Shown here piece after piece: positions 52,666-61,740 of a DNA stretch of 64,000 nt. The position numbers were made by a program, and so were the translations under genes. Under the pieces are notes generated by a model. It was not told the DNA's origin, ran no database searches, and saw nothing but the letters and a program-made list of their open reading frames with translations. The DNA is from Halobacteriales archaeon QS_4_62_28 (GTDB lineage: Archaea; Halobacteriota; Halobacteria; Halobacteriales; Haloarculaceae), in assembly GCA_003021685.1 (NCBI GenBank), contig PXRO01000037.1, forward strand, positions 167,586 through 231,585, given 5' to 3'. Each line of letters starts with the position of its first letter. Within the stretch, counting starts at the first letter, position 1.

Positions 52666-53472
52666 TCAGGCCTCGACAGCGAGACCGGCCTCGCGAAGCG
52701 CGGCGGCGGCCTCGCTGTCCTCGTGGACGACGCTCGCGACGGCGCGTGCGATCTTGCCGGGTTCCTCGTGCTGGAAGACCGACCGGCCCATCGAGACACC
52801 GGCGGCACCGGCATCCATCGCACCATGGACCATATCAAGCGTCTCCTCGTCGGTGCCTTTCGATCCGCCCGCGATGACGACGGGAAGGGCCGTCGACTCG
52901 ACGACGCGGTCGAACGTCCCCGGACTGCCGCTGTAGGCGGTTTTGACGATGTCTGCGCCGAGTTCCTCGCCCAGTCGGACGGCGTGGCCCAGGTCCTCGG
53001 CGAACAGTTCGGGGTCGTCGTTCCGGACGTCGTGGCCGCGCGCGTACGTCATCGCCAGCACCGGAAGTCCGTACTCCCGTGCCGCGCTCGTCACTTCGGA
53101 GAGGCTCGTGATCTGGTCCGGTTCGTGTTCGCTCCCGACGTTGATGTGGAAGGAGACGGCGTCTGCGCCGGCCCGGATGGCGTCCTCGACGGTTCCAGTG
53201 GGACGCTTGTCGGTCTCGTCGGGACCGATCGAGGTCGATCCATTGAGGTGGACGATGTAGCCCGCACCATTCTTGTGTTCGTGGACTCGATTCGCGATAC
53301 CTCGCTGGGTGAGGACCGAATCCGCGCCGCCGTCAGTAACTGCGTCGATTGTCGATTCGATATTTACGAGGCCATCGACGGCCCCGAGTGTGATGCCATG
53401 GTCCATGGGGACGATGACGTATCGCCCGTCTGTCCCGAGGCGTTCCAGTCGCGCTGCTTTCCCTGCGGTCAT
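52666..53472 (-). CDS. 2-amino-3,7-dideoxy-D-threo-hept-6-ulosonate synthase
   Basis: 268-residue class I aldolase-like enzyme of the DhnA/Fba type (AroA') catalysing the first committed step of the archaeal dehydroquinate route. VPMDHGIT (21-28) is the phosphate-binding start, the Schiff-base Lys is in ADIVKTAYSG (about 178-187), and AGGSKGTDEETL and GVSMGRSVFQ complete the barrel. Proteins of this kind were first annotated as fructose-bisphosphate aldolase; adjacency to the DHQ synthase argues for the aro role. 26 nt after trpA. Confidence 0.9.
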   Translation of the reverse strand: MTAGKAARLERLGTDGRYVIVPMDHGITLGAVDGLVNIESTIDAVTDGGADSVLTQRGIANRVHEHKNGAGYIVHLNGSTSIGPDETDKRPTGTVEDAIRAGADAVSFHINVGSEHEPDQITSLSEVTSAAREYGLPVLAMTYARGHDVRNDDPELFAEDLGHAVRLGEELGADIVKTAYSGSPGTFDRVVESTALPVVIAGGSKGTDEETLDMVHGAMDAGAAGVSMGRSVFQHEEPGKIARAVASVVHEDSEAAAALREAGLAVEA

Positions 53473-53498
53473 GTTATGAGAGTGTGTGGCAAGTACGA

Positions 53499-54380
53499 CT
53501 ATTTGCCTTCCGGTTGCGGTCGGTTCTGCGCGCCCCGGAGCGCACCGTCTTTGAGTTCGCGTGCCTTCGTTTCGAGTCTCTCGGCGACGGTCGAGACCGG
53601 GTCGCCGTTGTCGTGGCCCTCGGCAACGATGTCGACGAGTGCGGAACCGACGATGATGCCGTCTGCACCGGCCGACACGATCCGTTCTGCGTGGTCGCCG
53701 GTCTTGATCCCGAAGCCGACGGCCCTGGGCACGTCCCAGTCGGCGATGCGGGCCAGACTCGCCTCGGTCGCGTCGTCCACGTCGTCGCGCGCGCCGGTGA
53801 CGCCCAGTCGCGCCTGGACGTAGACGTAGCCCGAGGTCTGGTCCATCATCGCGGCCAGGCGGTCGCCCTCCGTCGTCGGCGCGACGATGAAGACGAGGTC
53901 GAGACCGTACTCGTCACAGGTCGCCCGGAGCGGGCCGGCCTCCTCCGCTGGCAGGTCCGGCACGACGAAGCCCTCGATGCCGACCTCGGCGGCCTTCTTG
54001 ACGAACGGCTCCGGGCCTTGCTCCCCGCTCACGGCTTCGCCGTTCGCGTCGTCCGAGGCGTAACGCGCCTCGCTATCCCCGTACTGATAGATAAGATTGT
54101 AGTAGGTCATACAGACCAGCGGCACGTCGACGTCCAGGTCCTCGACGAACTCGAAGAAACGGTCGGGAGTCATGCCCGCTTCCAGCGACCGGACGACGGC
54201 CTCCTGGATGGTCGGTCCCTCGGCAATCGGTTCCGAGAAGGGGAGGCCGAGTTCGATCACGTCAGCACCGCCGCGGGCCAGTGCCTCGACGTACTCGACC
54301 GAGGACTCGTAGTCGGGGTCGCCCGCCGCGAGATAGGGGACGAAGGCCGGTTCGTCGGCGAAGGCGCGTTCGAGTCCCAT
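53499..54380 (-). CDS. trpA: Tryptophan synthase alpha subunit
   Basis: 293-residue TIM-barrel that splits indole-3-glycerol phosphate to indole. YLAAGDPD is the start motif; the catalytic Glu is in [11 protein letters not shown] (about residue 43). The second catalytic acid, Asp in ADGP of bacterial TrpA, is Glu here (AEGPTIQ). The loop [11 protein letters not shown] is the usual ...GVTGxR active-site lid. An insertion ([13 protein letters not shown]) lengthens the protein relative to ~265. Starts 1 nt after trpB ends, in the normal trpBA order. Confidence 0.93.
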   Translation of the reverse strand: MGLERAFADEPAFVPYLAAGDPDYESSVEYVEALARGGADVIELGLPFSEPIAEGPTIQEAVVRSLEAGMTPDRFFEFVEDLDVDVPLVCMTYYNLIYQYGDSEARYASDDANGEAVSGEQGPEPFVKKAAEVGIEGFVVPDLPAEEAGPLRATCDEYGLDLVFIVAPTTEGDRLAAMMDQTSGYVYVQARLGVTGARDDVDDATEASLARIADWDVPRAVGFGIKTGDHAERIVSAGADGIIVGSALVDIVAEGHDNGDPVSTVAERLETKARELKDGALRGAQNRPQPEGK

Positions 54381-55628
54381 CTACATCCCGCCTCCCATCT
54401 CGCGGAACAGCGACATGTCCGGCGCGATATCCAGGTCGCGCTTGCTGGTCTCCTCGATGACAGTTTCGAGGTCCTTGTCACCGCGGCCGGAGACGTTGAC
54501 GACGACGGTGTCGCCCACCTGGTCGTGGTGCTCTTCGAGATAGCCAAAGGCGTGAGCAGTCTCCAGTGCCGGGATGACACCCTCGTCCTGGGAGAGGCGA
54601 TGGAAGGCTTCCAGTGCGGCGTCGTCGTCGACGTTGACCGGCGTGACACGGTCCTCGTCGACGAGGTGGGCCAGTTCCGGCCCGACGCCGGCGTAGTCCA
54701 GTCCCGCCGAGACGGAGTGAGACTCCATGATCTGGCCGTCCGAGTCCTGCAGGAGTTTCGTCCGAGCGCCGTGCAAGACGCCCTCGTCGCCGGTCGACAG
54801 CGACGCGGAGTTCGGCGCGACGCCTTCCTCCTCGTCGACCGAGAGCGAGGAGCCACCGGCCTCGACGGCATAGAGGTCGACGGCCTCGTCGGGCACGAAG
54901 TGATGGAAGGCACCCATTGTGTTCGATCCGCCGCCCGCGCAGGCCAGTACTGCGTCCGGGAGGTCGCCGGTCTTGTCCTGGACCTGCTCGCGGGCCTCCT
55001 CGCTGATGACGGCCTGGAAGTCCCGGACCATTGCCGGGAAGGGGGCCGGACCGACGACCGACCCGATGACGTAGTGGGTCGTCTCGACGGTGGTCGCCCA
55101 GTCGCGCATCGTCTCGCTGATGGCCTCCTTGAGCGTGCCCCGGCCGGTCGTGACCGGGTTCACTTCGGCATCGTTGAGCCGCATCCGGAAGACGTTGGGC
55201 CGCTGGCGTGCGATATCGGTCTCGCCCATGTAGATCTCACAGGGCATGTTCAGGTGGGCCGCGGCCATTGCCGTCGCCGTGCCGTGCTGGCCAGCGCCAG
55301 TTTCGGCGATGATGCGCTCTTTGCCCATGTACTTGGCCAGCAGGACCTGTCCGAGCGCGTTGTTGAGTTTGTGCGCTCCGCCGTGTAAAAGGTCCTCGCG
55401 CTTGAGATACACCTCGGTGTCGTAGCGCTCGGAGAGTTGGTCCGCGCGCTGGAGGGGCAGTGGTCGGCCGCCGAAGTCTGCCAGTCGCCGGCGAAACTCG
55501 TCCATGAAGCCGTCCTCGTTGTCGATCACGTACCGCTCGTAGGCGTCTGTCAACTCCTCGATGGCTGGCATCAGCGCCTCGGGTACGAACTGTCCGCCGT
55601 AGTCGCCGAACTTCGATTCGCTACTCAT
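54381..55628 (-). CDS. trpB: Tryptophan synthase beta subunit
   Basis: 415-residue PLP enzyme joining indole and serine. PLP Lys87 lies in [30 protein letters not shown] provides the catalytic Glu region; GGGSNTMG binds the PLP phosphate. It is a TrpB1-type (length ~400, associated with TrpA). Overlaps trpC by 4 nt and abuts trpA. Confidence 0.96.
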   Translation of the reverse strand: MSSESKFGDYGGQFVPEALMPAIEELTDAYERYVIDNEDGFMDEFRRRLADFGGRPLPLQRADQLSERYDTEVYLKREDLLHGGAHKLNNALGQVLLAKYMGKERIIAETGAGQHGTATAMAAAHLNMPCEIYMGETDIARQRPNVFRMRLNDAEVNPVTTGRGTLKEAISETMRDWATTVETTHYVIGSVVGPAPFPAMVRDFQAVISEEAREQVQDKTGDLPDAVLACAGGGSNTMGAFHHFVPDEAVDLYAVEAGGSSLSVDEEEGVAPNSASLSTGDEGVLHGARTKLLQDSDGQIMESHSVSAGLDYAGVGPELAHLVDEDRVTPVNVDDDAALEAFHRLSQDEGVIPALETAHAFGYLEEHHDQVGDTVVVNVSGRGDKDLETVIEETSKRDLDIAPDMSLFREMGGGM

Positions 55629-56425
55629 TGTGTCTCGCTCGTCTGTTCCGTCAGTCGTCGTGTGTTCGCTGTCACGTCCGTCGCCGCGCCGCCCGCGTGG
55701 TCCATGATCGCCGAACCGACGAGCAGGCCGTCCGCGCCGGCCCGACTCATTCGGGCCACGTCCTCGGGACTCTCTATGCCGCTTTCGGCAATGAGAGTGA
55801 CGCCTTCCGGTGCTGCCGGGGCGACTCTCTCGAAGGTTGCCAGATCGACCTCGAGTTTCGCGAGGTCGCGGTTATTGACGCCGATGATCTCCGCGCCCGC
55901 CTCGATTGCCCGGCCGAGTTCCCCGGCGGTGTGTGTCTCAACGAGGACCTGGAAGCCACGGTCGCGCGCGGCCGCGATCAGGTCGTCGAGGTCGCCCGTC
56001 CCCGATTCGTCGAGAAAGCGCACGATCAGCAAAACCAGATCCGACTCGACCACGTCGAGTTGTGCCTCGTGCAGGACGAAGTCCTTGCGGAGGACGGGCA
56101 CGTCGACGGCCTCGCGAATCCGCTGCAGGGTCTCTATGGAACCACCGAAGTGCTCCGGTTCGGTCAACACCGAGAGCGCAGCAGCGCCCCCCTCGACCAT
56201 GCTCCTCGCGAGTTCGACCGGATCGTCCGTTCGCTCGCCGTCCGTCGTCGGACTCGTCGGCTTGATCTCCGCGATCAGTGGTACGCGACCGTCGGCGTCC
56301 GCTCGCTCGAATGCATCGATCAGTGACCGGGCCTCGACGCTGACCCGACCCTCGGCACCACCCCGCTCGCGGGCGGCCGCCAGAATCGACTCGACTTCCG
56401 GTGCTATTTCATCACTGTCGCCCAT
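55625..56425 (-). CDS. trpC: Indole-3-glycerol-phosphate synthase
   Basis: 266-residue (beta/alpha)8 enzyme. [11 protein letters not shown] carries the first Lys, [15 protein letters not shown] the second Lys/Asp (L-R-K-D-F), and [15 protein letters not shown] and IAESGIES are the phosphate-binding motifs. ATG at 56425 has a TATA-like box about 27 nt upstream on the minus strand, so the operon mRNA is leaderless. First gene of trpCBA-aroA'-aroB'. trpD, E, F and G are not in this window. Confidence 0.95.
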   Translation of the reverse strand: MGDSDEIAPEVESILAAARERGGAEGRVSVEARSLIDAFERADADGRVPLIAEIKPTSPTTDGERTDDPVELARSMVEGGAAALSVLTEPEHFGGSIETLQRIREAVDVPVLRKDFVLHEAQLDVVESDLVLLIVRFLDESGTGDLDDLIAAARDRGFQVLVETHTAGELGRAIEAGAEIIGVNNRDLAKLEVDLATFERVAPAAPEGVTLIAESGIESPEDVARMSRAGADGLLVGSAIMDHAGGAATDVTANTRRLTEQTSETQ

Positions 56426-56427
56426 TG

Positions 56428-56455
56428 ATGTACAGTAACGGACAGAGTTGTACAT
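56428..56455 (-). promoter_or_regulatory. Two TGTACA boxes before trpC
   Basis: ATGTACA (56428-56434) and TGTACAT (56449-56455) form a perfect 7-bp inverted repeat with a 14-nt spacer. They lie 4-10 and 25-31 nt upstream of the trpC ATG, over the expected start and TATA region. TGTACA is the TRP-box sequence bound by TrpY, the tryptophan repressor of Methanothermobacter. A repressor bound here would shut the operon. Presence of a TrpY-type protein in this organism is not shown. Confidence 0.55.
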
Positions 56456-56617
56456 AAGACTTGTCTTTGCCGGTGCGGTCCACTGTTCCGGCCCTGTCAC
56501 ACGACGACCAGTCGCGGTACATCGACAGGTGTCCCTGATTCGTTTGTCCCCTTCCTACTGCTGGCACCGAGTGCGGCTTGGCGAATGTTCAAGAGCCGAC
56601 GGGGCGAGAAAGGGGAC

Positions 56618-57082
56618 ATGAGCACCGCAGAGGCGGGCATCTACGCACGAGAGTCCGAGTATCTGGACCGATACGTCCAGTTCGGCGCGGCAGGCGAGAA
56701 GGTGATCCAGTTGTCGTTCCCCGAGACACCGGAAGACGAGGCGCGGGCGGAACACGCCCTCTTGGACCGGATCGAGGCGTATCTCGAAGGGACCGAGGAC
56801 AACTTCACCGATATTGACGTCGGCCTCACCGTTCCGACAGACCACCGGAGCGTCCTGGAGGCGGTCCGAAAGGTCCCCTACGGCGAGCAGGGCAGCGTCG
56901 AACAGGTCGCACGGATGGCTGCAGGGATCAATCACGAGGACGAGGATAGCATCCGGACGGTCAGGGAGGCACTCGCGAACAACCCCGCTCCGTTGCTGAT
57001 CCCCGACCACCGCGTGCGTGACGGGCCAAGCGGCGCACCGACACCCGTAGTGCAGAAACTCCGGATCGTCGAAGGACTGTAG
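56618..57082 (+). CDS. MGMT-family protein without the catalytic Cys
   Basis: 154-residue homologue of O6-alkylguanine-DNA alkyltransferase. The DNA-binding domain shows VPYGEQGSVEQVARMAAG (87-104, helix-turn-helix) and NNPAPLLIPDHRVRDG (121-136). In active enzymes this last site reads PCHRV; here it is PDHRV, with Asp130 in the position of the acceptor Cys. So it cannot transfer alkyl groups in the usual way and may act like ATL proteins, which bind lesions without repairing them. Start at MSTAEAG; an upstream ATG is less likely. Divergent from trpC. Confidence 0.82.
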   Translation: MSTAEAGIYARESEYLDRYVQFGAAGEKVIQLSFPETPEDEARAEHALLDRIEAYLEGTEDNFTDIDVGLTVPTDHRSVLEAVRKVPYGEQGSVEQVARMAAGINHEDEDSIRTVREALANNPAPLLIPDHRVRDGPSGAPTPVVQKLRIVEGL

Positions 57083-57187
57083 CGGGCCGGATGGTCGAAC
57101 GCACTCGTGGATTCGACCGCTCTTTCGATAGCTGGCAACAACGAATCGCCCACACGTTTATGTAATACGGTGTAATTGAGGGCAAAC

Positions 57188-57490
57188 ATGCCGACGATCA
57201 GTGCGCGTCTCGCCGACGACGAGAAGGCAGAACTGGACGCAGTCGCAGAGCTACTCGCCGAGGACCGGTCGACGACGATCCGGAAGGCCCTGGGTGAAGG
57301 GCTGGAAACCCTGCGAATACGGGTCGCCGTCGAGCGCTACCAGTCGGGTGACGTCTCCGCCGCCGAGGCAGCCCAACTGGCCGACCTCTCCGTCGCCGAG
57401 TGGCTCAACGTCGCTCGCGAGCGCAACCTCACGACCCAACTCGCGCTTTCGGATCTGGAACTCGACGCCGACACCGCGACGGAGCTATGA
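57188..57490 (+). CDS. UPF0175 antitoxin-like protein
   Basis: 100 residues. An N-terminal ribbon-helix-helix (MPTISARLADDEKAEL... to about 45) is fused to a UPF0175 helical region (VAVERYQSGDVSAAEAAQLADLSVAEWLNVARERN). UPF0175 proteins often pair with DUF3368 PIN toxins. Start ATG at 57188 with a GTTTATGTAATA box about 28 nt upstream. The next gene starts inside its stop (ATGA). Confidence 0.8.
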   Translation: MPTISARLADDEKAELDAVAELLAEDRSTTIRKALGEGLETLRIRVAVERYQSGDVSAAEAAQLADLSVAEWLNVARERNLTTQLALSDLELDADTATEL

Positions 57491-58011
57491 CCCGGATCTA
57501 CGTCGGCCCGACCGTCGTGTACAGCCTCGGGCAAGTCGGCGAGCTGTCGCTTTTGACCGCGTTCGACGGCGAGGTCGTCATTCCCGATCCGGTCGTTGCG
57601 GAGTCGACCGTCGAACCCGCAGCGACGAACCTGGCAGACCTGCTCGAGGGCGACGAGGTCAGCGTCGTCACGGACCACGAGGACCACGTCGAGCGAGCGC
57701 GGGTGCTGCTTGGCGAGAAAGACGTCGGCTCGGCCCTCTCGGTGCTGGCCGGCGTCCTCGGCCACCGCGACCCCGAGGATCGGTCGGCCGTCGCCGTCGT
57801 CTCCGAGGACCGGACCGTTCGCCGGATGACCCGTGGTCTCGGTGCGGAGGTGACGAGCAGTTTCGGCGTTGTCGTTCGGGCGACACTTGAAGACAAGTAT
57901 CTGAGTCCGAGTCAGGCAAAGCGAATCGTCCGCCGGATCGACCAGCACGGGATGCATCTCACCGGCGAACTGCGCGAACGAGCAGTCGGCGAAATCGCCG
58001 AGTCGGATTAA
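57487..58011 (+). CDS. DUF3368-like PIN-domain protein, degenerate
   Basis: 174 residues; C-terminal half matches the DUF3368 pattern (SSFGVVVRATLEDKYLSPSQAKRIVRRIDQHGMHLTGEL). The N-terminal active-site segment expected to read S-N-T-S-P-L is GPTVVYSLGQVGELSLLTAF, lacking the first acid. A later acid pair is kept as SEDRTVRRM. It may be an inactive toxin or a repurposed partner of the UPF0175 protein, with which it is translationally coupled. It overlaps the convergent cetZ by 4 nt. Confidence 0.75.
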   Translation: MTRIYVGPTVVYSLGQVGELSLLTAFDGEVVIPDPVVAESTVEPAATNLADLLEGDEVSVVTDHEDHVERARVLLGEKDVGSALSVLAGVLGHRDPEDRSAVAVVSEDRTVRRMTRGLGAEVTSSFGVVVRATLEDKYLSPSQAKRIVRRIDQHGMHLTGELRERAVGEIAESD

Positions 58012-59171
58012 TATAGAGGCGCGAGTTCCTCGGTCTCGTCTCCCAGCAGTGCCTGGAGATTGTCGTCGCGCTCTCGCTGTGCGATGCCTTCCTTGGCTTC
58101 GATTGCCACCCGCTGGAGTTCCTTGACCCGCGGGACCTGGTGGACGCCAGCGAGGAGGACGACACTCGCAACGTGGTCGGCCGAGGGGAGCGGATAGTCG
58201 CCGCCCCGGACTTCCATACTGCCCGTCTCCGCTTCGAGCCACGCGCGCCCGCGTTCGATTCCCTTCCGGTTGAGGTGCTCCGGCGGCCCGCTGCAAACCA
58301 GCAGAGACCGCTCTGTGCCCTGCAAGTCACAGGGAAGCGTGAGACGACCGAGCGCCGCCTTCCTGACGAGGCTGGTCACGCGATTGGTCGTCTCGGTTCC
58401 GTCCACGGAGTCACTGTCGTCTCCCAACAGAGGAATGGACGACCCAGTGTCAGTCTCGACGGTCTCGCGTGCGTAACCGACGGTCGAGACGCCACCGCCC
58501 GAGAGCGTGTTAATGATATCCGAGGCGTCGACGACGCTCTCGCCGACCACGTCACTGGCGTCGACCGCACCCGCGCCAAAGAGGATCCCGAAGCGCCTGG
58601 CAATCTCCTGGTTGATCCGCTCGAATCCGCCGCGCATCGACTCGCCGGCGCTACGCCAGGCGTCGTTGTCGAACACCAGCAGATTGTCGACCTCGCGGAC
58701 GAACGTCCGGAACGACCGCGCGGCATTCAGCGTGTACAGACCCCCCTCGGCCGCGGCTGGCAAGATCCCGAGACCGAACACCGGTTCGGTGTAAATCATC
58801 CGGAGGTGTTCGGCGAGGACGGGTGCACCACCACTGCCGGTCCCGCCGCCGAGGCCCGCGACGATCAGAAACGCGTCGATCTCGTGAGTCGAGAGCCGAT
58901 CTAGCGCGCCCTGCATCTCTTCGATGTCGTCGGCCGCGATCTCCGCTCCGAGTTCGTTGTCGCCCCCGACGCCGTGGCCCTCGACCCGCGATTGCCCGAT
59001 CAATACGCGGTTCTCGTCGGGAACGTGTTCGAGGCCAGCGAGGTCGGCCGCCGCGGTGTTGACCGCGACCGGAGCCGTGAAGATGTCCTGCCCAGTGCGT
59101 TGTTCGTAGTCGACGAACGCGTCGACGATCTTTCCACCCGCCTGTCCAAACCCGATCAGTGCTAATTTCAT
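58008..59171 (-). CDS. cetZ: Second CetZ tubulin-like GTPase
   Basis: 387-residue CetZ paralogue. GFGQAGGKI (7-15), GHGVGGDNELGAE (66-78) and GGGTGSGG (108-115) match the other CetZ at 10.3 kb. It differs by an insertion of acidic, low-complexity sequence around residues 238-258 (LLGDDSDSVDGTET) and by a C-terminus ending LGDETEELAPLY instead of the GLDDLM peptide, so partners or polymer properties likely differ. Haloarchaea usually carry several CetZ. Convergent with the PIN-like gene. Confidence 0.9.
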   Translation of the reverse strand: MKLALIGFGQAGGKIVDAFVDYEQRTGQDIFTAPVAVNTAAADLAGLEHVPDENRVLIGQSRVEGHGVGGDNELGAEIAADDIEEMQGALDRLSTHEIDAFLIVAGLGGGTGSGGAPVLAEHLRMIYTEPVFGLGILPAAAEGGLYTLNAARSFRTFVREVDNLLVFDNDAWRSAGESMRGGFERINQEIARRFGILFGAGAVDASDVVGESVVDASDIINTLSGGGVSTVGYARETVETDTGSSIPLLGDDSDSVDGTETTNRVTSLVRKAALGRLTLPCDLQGTERSLLVCSGPPEHLNRKGIERGRAWLEAETGSMEVRGGDYPLPSADHVASVVLLAGVHQVPRVKELQRVAIEAKEGIAQRERDDNLQALLGDETEELAPLY

Positions 59172-59440
59172 TGGTTAGTCCCCGGGGGCCGCCCGCCGTC
59201 GCCGGAGTGCAACCAGCGTCTTCTGGTCTGTCACGGCCCCCGTTCCAGATCGACGTATCACTACCAGCTCACATTGTTATAGAGTCGTTTACTCCAGCTG
59301 TCATTGCCACTAGGTTACAGAACAACTTCCGAGAACGCCACCTCAACCGGTCCGTGCCTGTCGGACGGAGAGAGCCGTTGCCGGTCTGACGAGACTCGTT
59401 AGCTCGCCGTCCTCGTTAGGGACTCAGACGACTGATCGCT

Positions 59441-59484
59441 GCGAGATCGGGCGGCTCTACGGAGAGAGCCGCTGGCGATCTCGC
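59441..59484 (-). terminator. Nested hairpin overlapping the aspS 3' end
   Basis: Outer stem GCGAGATCG (59441-59449) with CGATCTCGC (59476-59484) and inner stem GCGGCTCT (59451-59458) with AGAGCCGC (59465-59472). The hairpin includes the aspS stop codon and its last codons. Likely ends or protects the transcript. Confidence 0.4.
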
Positions 59485-60755
59485 GGGAATATCACTGCCT
59501 CCCGAACGTTACCGAGACCGAGCATCGTCATGATGAGGCGCTCGCCGCCGAGACCCCAGCCGGCGTGGGGCGGCATGCCGTACTTGAACATCTCGGTGTA
59601 GTAGTCGAAGGCTTCCGGGTCGAGTCCCTGCTGTTCGAAGCCTTCGACGAGGTGCTCGAAGCGGTGTTCACGCTGGCCGCCAGAAACCAGTTCCATCTCG
59701 GGGTGCATCATGTCGAAGCCGGTCGAGACTTCGTCGTCCTGGTCCATGATGTAGAAGGGCTTGATCTCGCTTGGCCAGTCGGTGACGAAGTAGTGTTCGC
59801 CGACGTCCCGTCCGAGCGCGTGCTCGCCCTCGGTCGGCAGATCGTCGCCCCAGACGAGCGGTTCGTCGAGTTCGTCCGTCGCGTTGATGCGTTCGATGGC
59901 CTCTTCGTAGGTCAGGCGCGGGAAGTCGCCATCGGGAGTTTCGAACTCGTCGGCTATGTCGAGCGCTTCGAGTTGCTCCCGGCAGTTCGCTTCGACGCCT
60001 TCGTAGGCCGCCTGGACGACAGACTCGCAGGCGTCCATCGCTTCGGTGTGGTCGTAGAAGGCCGACTCGAAGTCGATGGAGGTCGCTTCGTTGAGGTGGC
60101 GGGGCGTGTTGTGCTCCTCGGCACGGAAGATCGGACCGATCTCGAAGACGCGTTCGAGGCCGGAGCCGATCATCAGCTGCTTGAACAGCTGCGGGCTCTG
60201 GTTCATGAACGCTTCCTGCCCGAAGTACGTGATCGGGAACAGCTCTGTACCGCCCTCGGTTCCGGTGGCGACGATTTTCGGCGTGTTGATCTCGGTACAG
60301 CCCAGTTCCCGGAACTGCTCGCGAACGGCACGCTGGACCTCCGCGCGGATCTCGAAGATGGCCTTGACCTCCGCTTTGCGCAGGTCGAGCGTTCGGTTGT
60401 CGAGTCGCGTCGACAGTTCGGCATCGACCTTGCCGGAGGGATCGAGTGGCAGTTCGGGGTCGGCCTCGCTGATCACGTCGACCGATCCGGGCGTGACCTC
60501 GACGCCGGTGGGAGCACGGGGCTCTTCCTCGACGTCACCCGTGACGCTGATAACGGACTCGCGGCGGACGTCGAGCCCCGTCTCGACGAGTGCGTCGTCC
60601 ATCTCGTCTTTCTCGAATTTGATCTGAATCTTCCCCGTCGTATCCCGGAGGATCAGGAAGGCGATGCCACCGAGGTCGCGCACCTCGTGTACCCAGCCAG
60701 CGACAGTGACCGTGTCGCCTGGCTCGGCGTCTGCCGTGTACGTTCGCTCGTCCAT
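59457..60755 (-). CDS. aspS: Aspartyl-tRNA synthetase, archaeal type
   Basis: 432-residue class IIb synthetase. N-terminal OB-fold anticodon domain (1-100, [22 protein letters not shown]); catalytic core with motif 1 around [15 protein letters not shown], motif 2 [20 protein letters not shown] and motif 3 [22 protein letters not shown]. Archaeal size, no bacterial insertion domain. Whether it also mischarges tRNA-Asn cannot be judged reliably. Leaderless start: TTTAAG box ~28 nt upstream. Confidence 0.95.
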   Translation of the reverse strand: MDERTYTADAEPGDTVTVAGWVHEVRDLGGIAFLILRDTTGKIQIKFEKDEMDDALVETGLDVRRESVISVTGDVEEEPRAPTGVEVTPGSVDVISEADPELPLDPSGKVDAELSTRLDNRTLDLRKAEVKAIFEIRAEVQRAVREQFRELGCTEINTPKIVATGTEGGTELFPITYFGQEAFMNQSPQLFKQLMIGSGLERVFEIGPIFRAEEHNTPRHLNEATSIDFESAFYDHTEAMDACESVVQAAYEGVEANCREQLEALDIADEFETPDGDFPRLTYEEAIERINATDELDEPLVWGDDLPTEGEHALGRDVGEHYFVTDWPSEIKPFYIMDQDDEVSTGFDMMHPEMELVSGGQREHRFEHLVEGFEQQGLDPEAFDYYTEMFKYGMPPHAGWGLGGERLIMTMLGLGNVREAVIFPRDRQRLSP

Positions 60756-60810
60756 GGGCGTCCGTTTGACGGCACGGACTTAAACTCCGTTTATTTAGAT
60801 TCGCCAGCAG

Positions 60811-61740
60811 TCACCGACCGCACAGCCACTCAGCGAGCCACTCGCGATGGACGGCGACGGCGTCGTCACCGGTCAGTTCGGGATAGCGCGGCCGCGTAAC
60901 CGTCCCGGCCGAATCGACAGCCGAGCAGACGATGGCTGCGACCCGGTCTGCAACCGAGACGTCTGGCAGTGGGCGAACCGACTCATAGCCCGCCCGGACG
61001 GCCCGCCGGAGCGTCGACGGGTCCTCGGCGTACCACGTCGCCACGAGGTGTTGGACGGTCGCAACCGCGAGTGCTGGATGGGCGGCCAGTGGCTGTCCCC
61101 AGTCCAGAATCGCAGCCAGTTCGTCGCCGTCGACGAGGGCGTTGCCCGGCCGGAGGTCCCACGGGAAATAGCGAGCGGTTCCGGACACCGGCTGGTGGTC
61201 GGCCAGTGCGGATTCGATGTCCGGCCGCAGGCTGTCGAACGCGTGGGGGAGCGCGCCGACGCCCTCGCGAGCGTACTGCTCGAAGAAGTCGGCCGGGTCC
61301 GGGCCTGTCGCAGTGAGTGTCCCGGTTTCGTCGACGGTCACCGGTCCCGCAGTCCCGAAGGCGAACGACGCGTGCAGTTCGCCGAGCGCTCGGCCGAATC
61401 GGCGCGCCAGTCGGCGCTGTGAAGCGTCGTCGAGGGCGGCGAATCGCTCGTGGAGGTCGTCGCCGGCGACGTACTCCGTGACGAGATAGCCCTCCTCGCC
61501 GCGACGGCCACTGCCCAGCAATCGTGGGACCGGAATCGTAGTGCGCTCGCTGATCGCAGTCAGGACAGCGGCCTCCGTGCGGGCCGTGCACGCCTCCGGC
61601 GTCGTCTGGACCACGACCGACGGGTGTGTGGCGTAGTGGGCCACGGCAGTCTCCTTGTGGTTGCCCTGCGACGGTCGCTCGACAGCGTCGGGGTCCTGGT
61701 CGCCGACGACGCGACTGAGAATGGACGCGACGGCCGTCAT
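60811..61740 (-). CDS. Phosphotransferase, aminoglycoside-kinase-like fold
   Basis: 309-residue APH/choline-kinase-fold enzyme. N-terminal lobe with Lys/Glu substitutes (VVQTTPEACTARTEAAVL); EYVAGDDLHERFA hinge; catalytic loop PWDLRPGNALVDGDELAAILDWG (Brenner HxDxxxxN appears as W-D-L-R-P-G-N, with Asp kept; DFG equivalent DWG). So catalytic Asp residues are present. Start overlaps the HAD gene stop by 4 nt; the pair may convert a sugar or nucleoside. Substrate unknown; not evidence for antibiotic resistance. Confidence 0.8.
   Translation of the reverse strand: MTAVASILSRVVGDQDPDAVERPSQGNHKETAVAHYATHPSVVVQTTPEACTARTEAAVLTAISERTTIPVPRLLGSGRRGEEGYLVTEYVAGDDLHERFAALDDASQRRLARRFGRALGELHASFAFGTAGPVTVDETGTLTATGPDPADFFEQYAREGVGALPHAFDSLRPDIESALADHQPVSGTARYFPWDLRPGNALVDGDELAAILDWGQPLAAHPALAVATVQHLVATWYAEDPSTLRRAVRAGYESVRPLPDVSVADRVAAIVCSAVDSAGTVTRPRYPELTGDDAVAVHREWLAEWLCGR

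Noticed and set aside
53484..55388. 634-residue ORF antisense to trpA/trpB
   Set aside because: Crosses two unmistakable trp genes; mirror-frame artefact.
60811..61740. Aminoglycoside resistance gene
   Set aside because: Fold is APH-like, but many metabolic kinases share it; neighbour is a HAD phosphatase and archaeal ribosomes are not the usual target.
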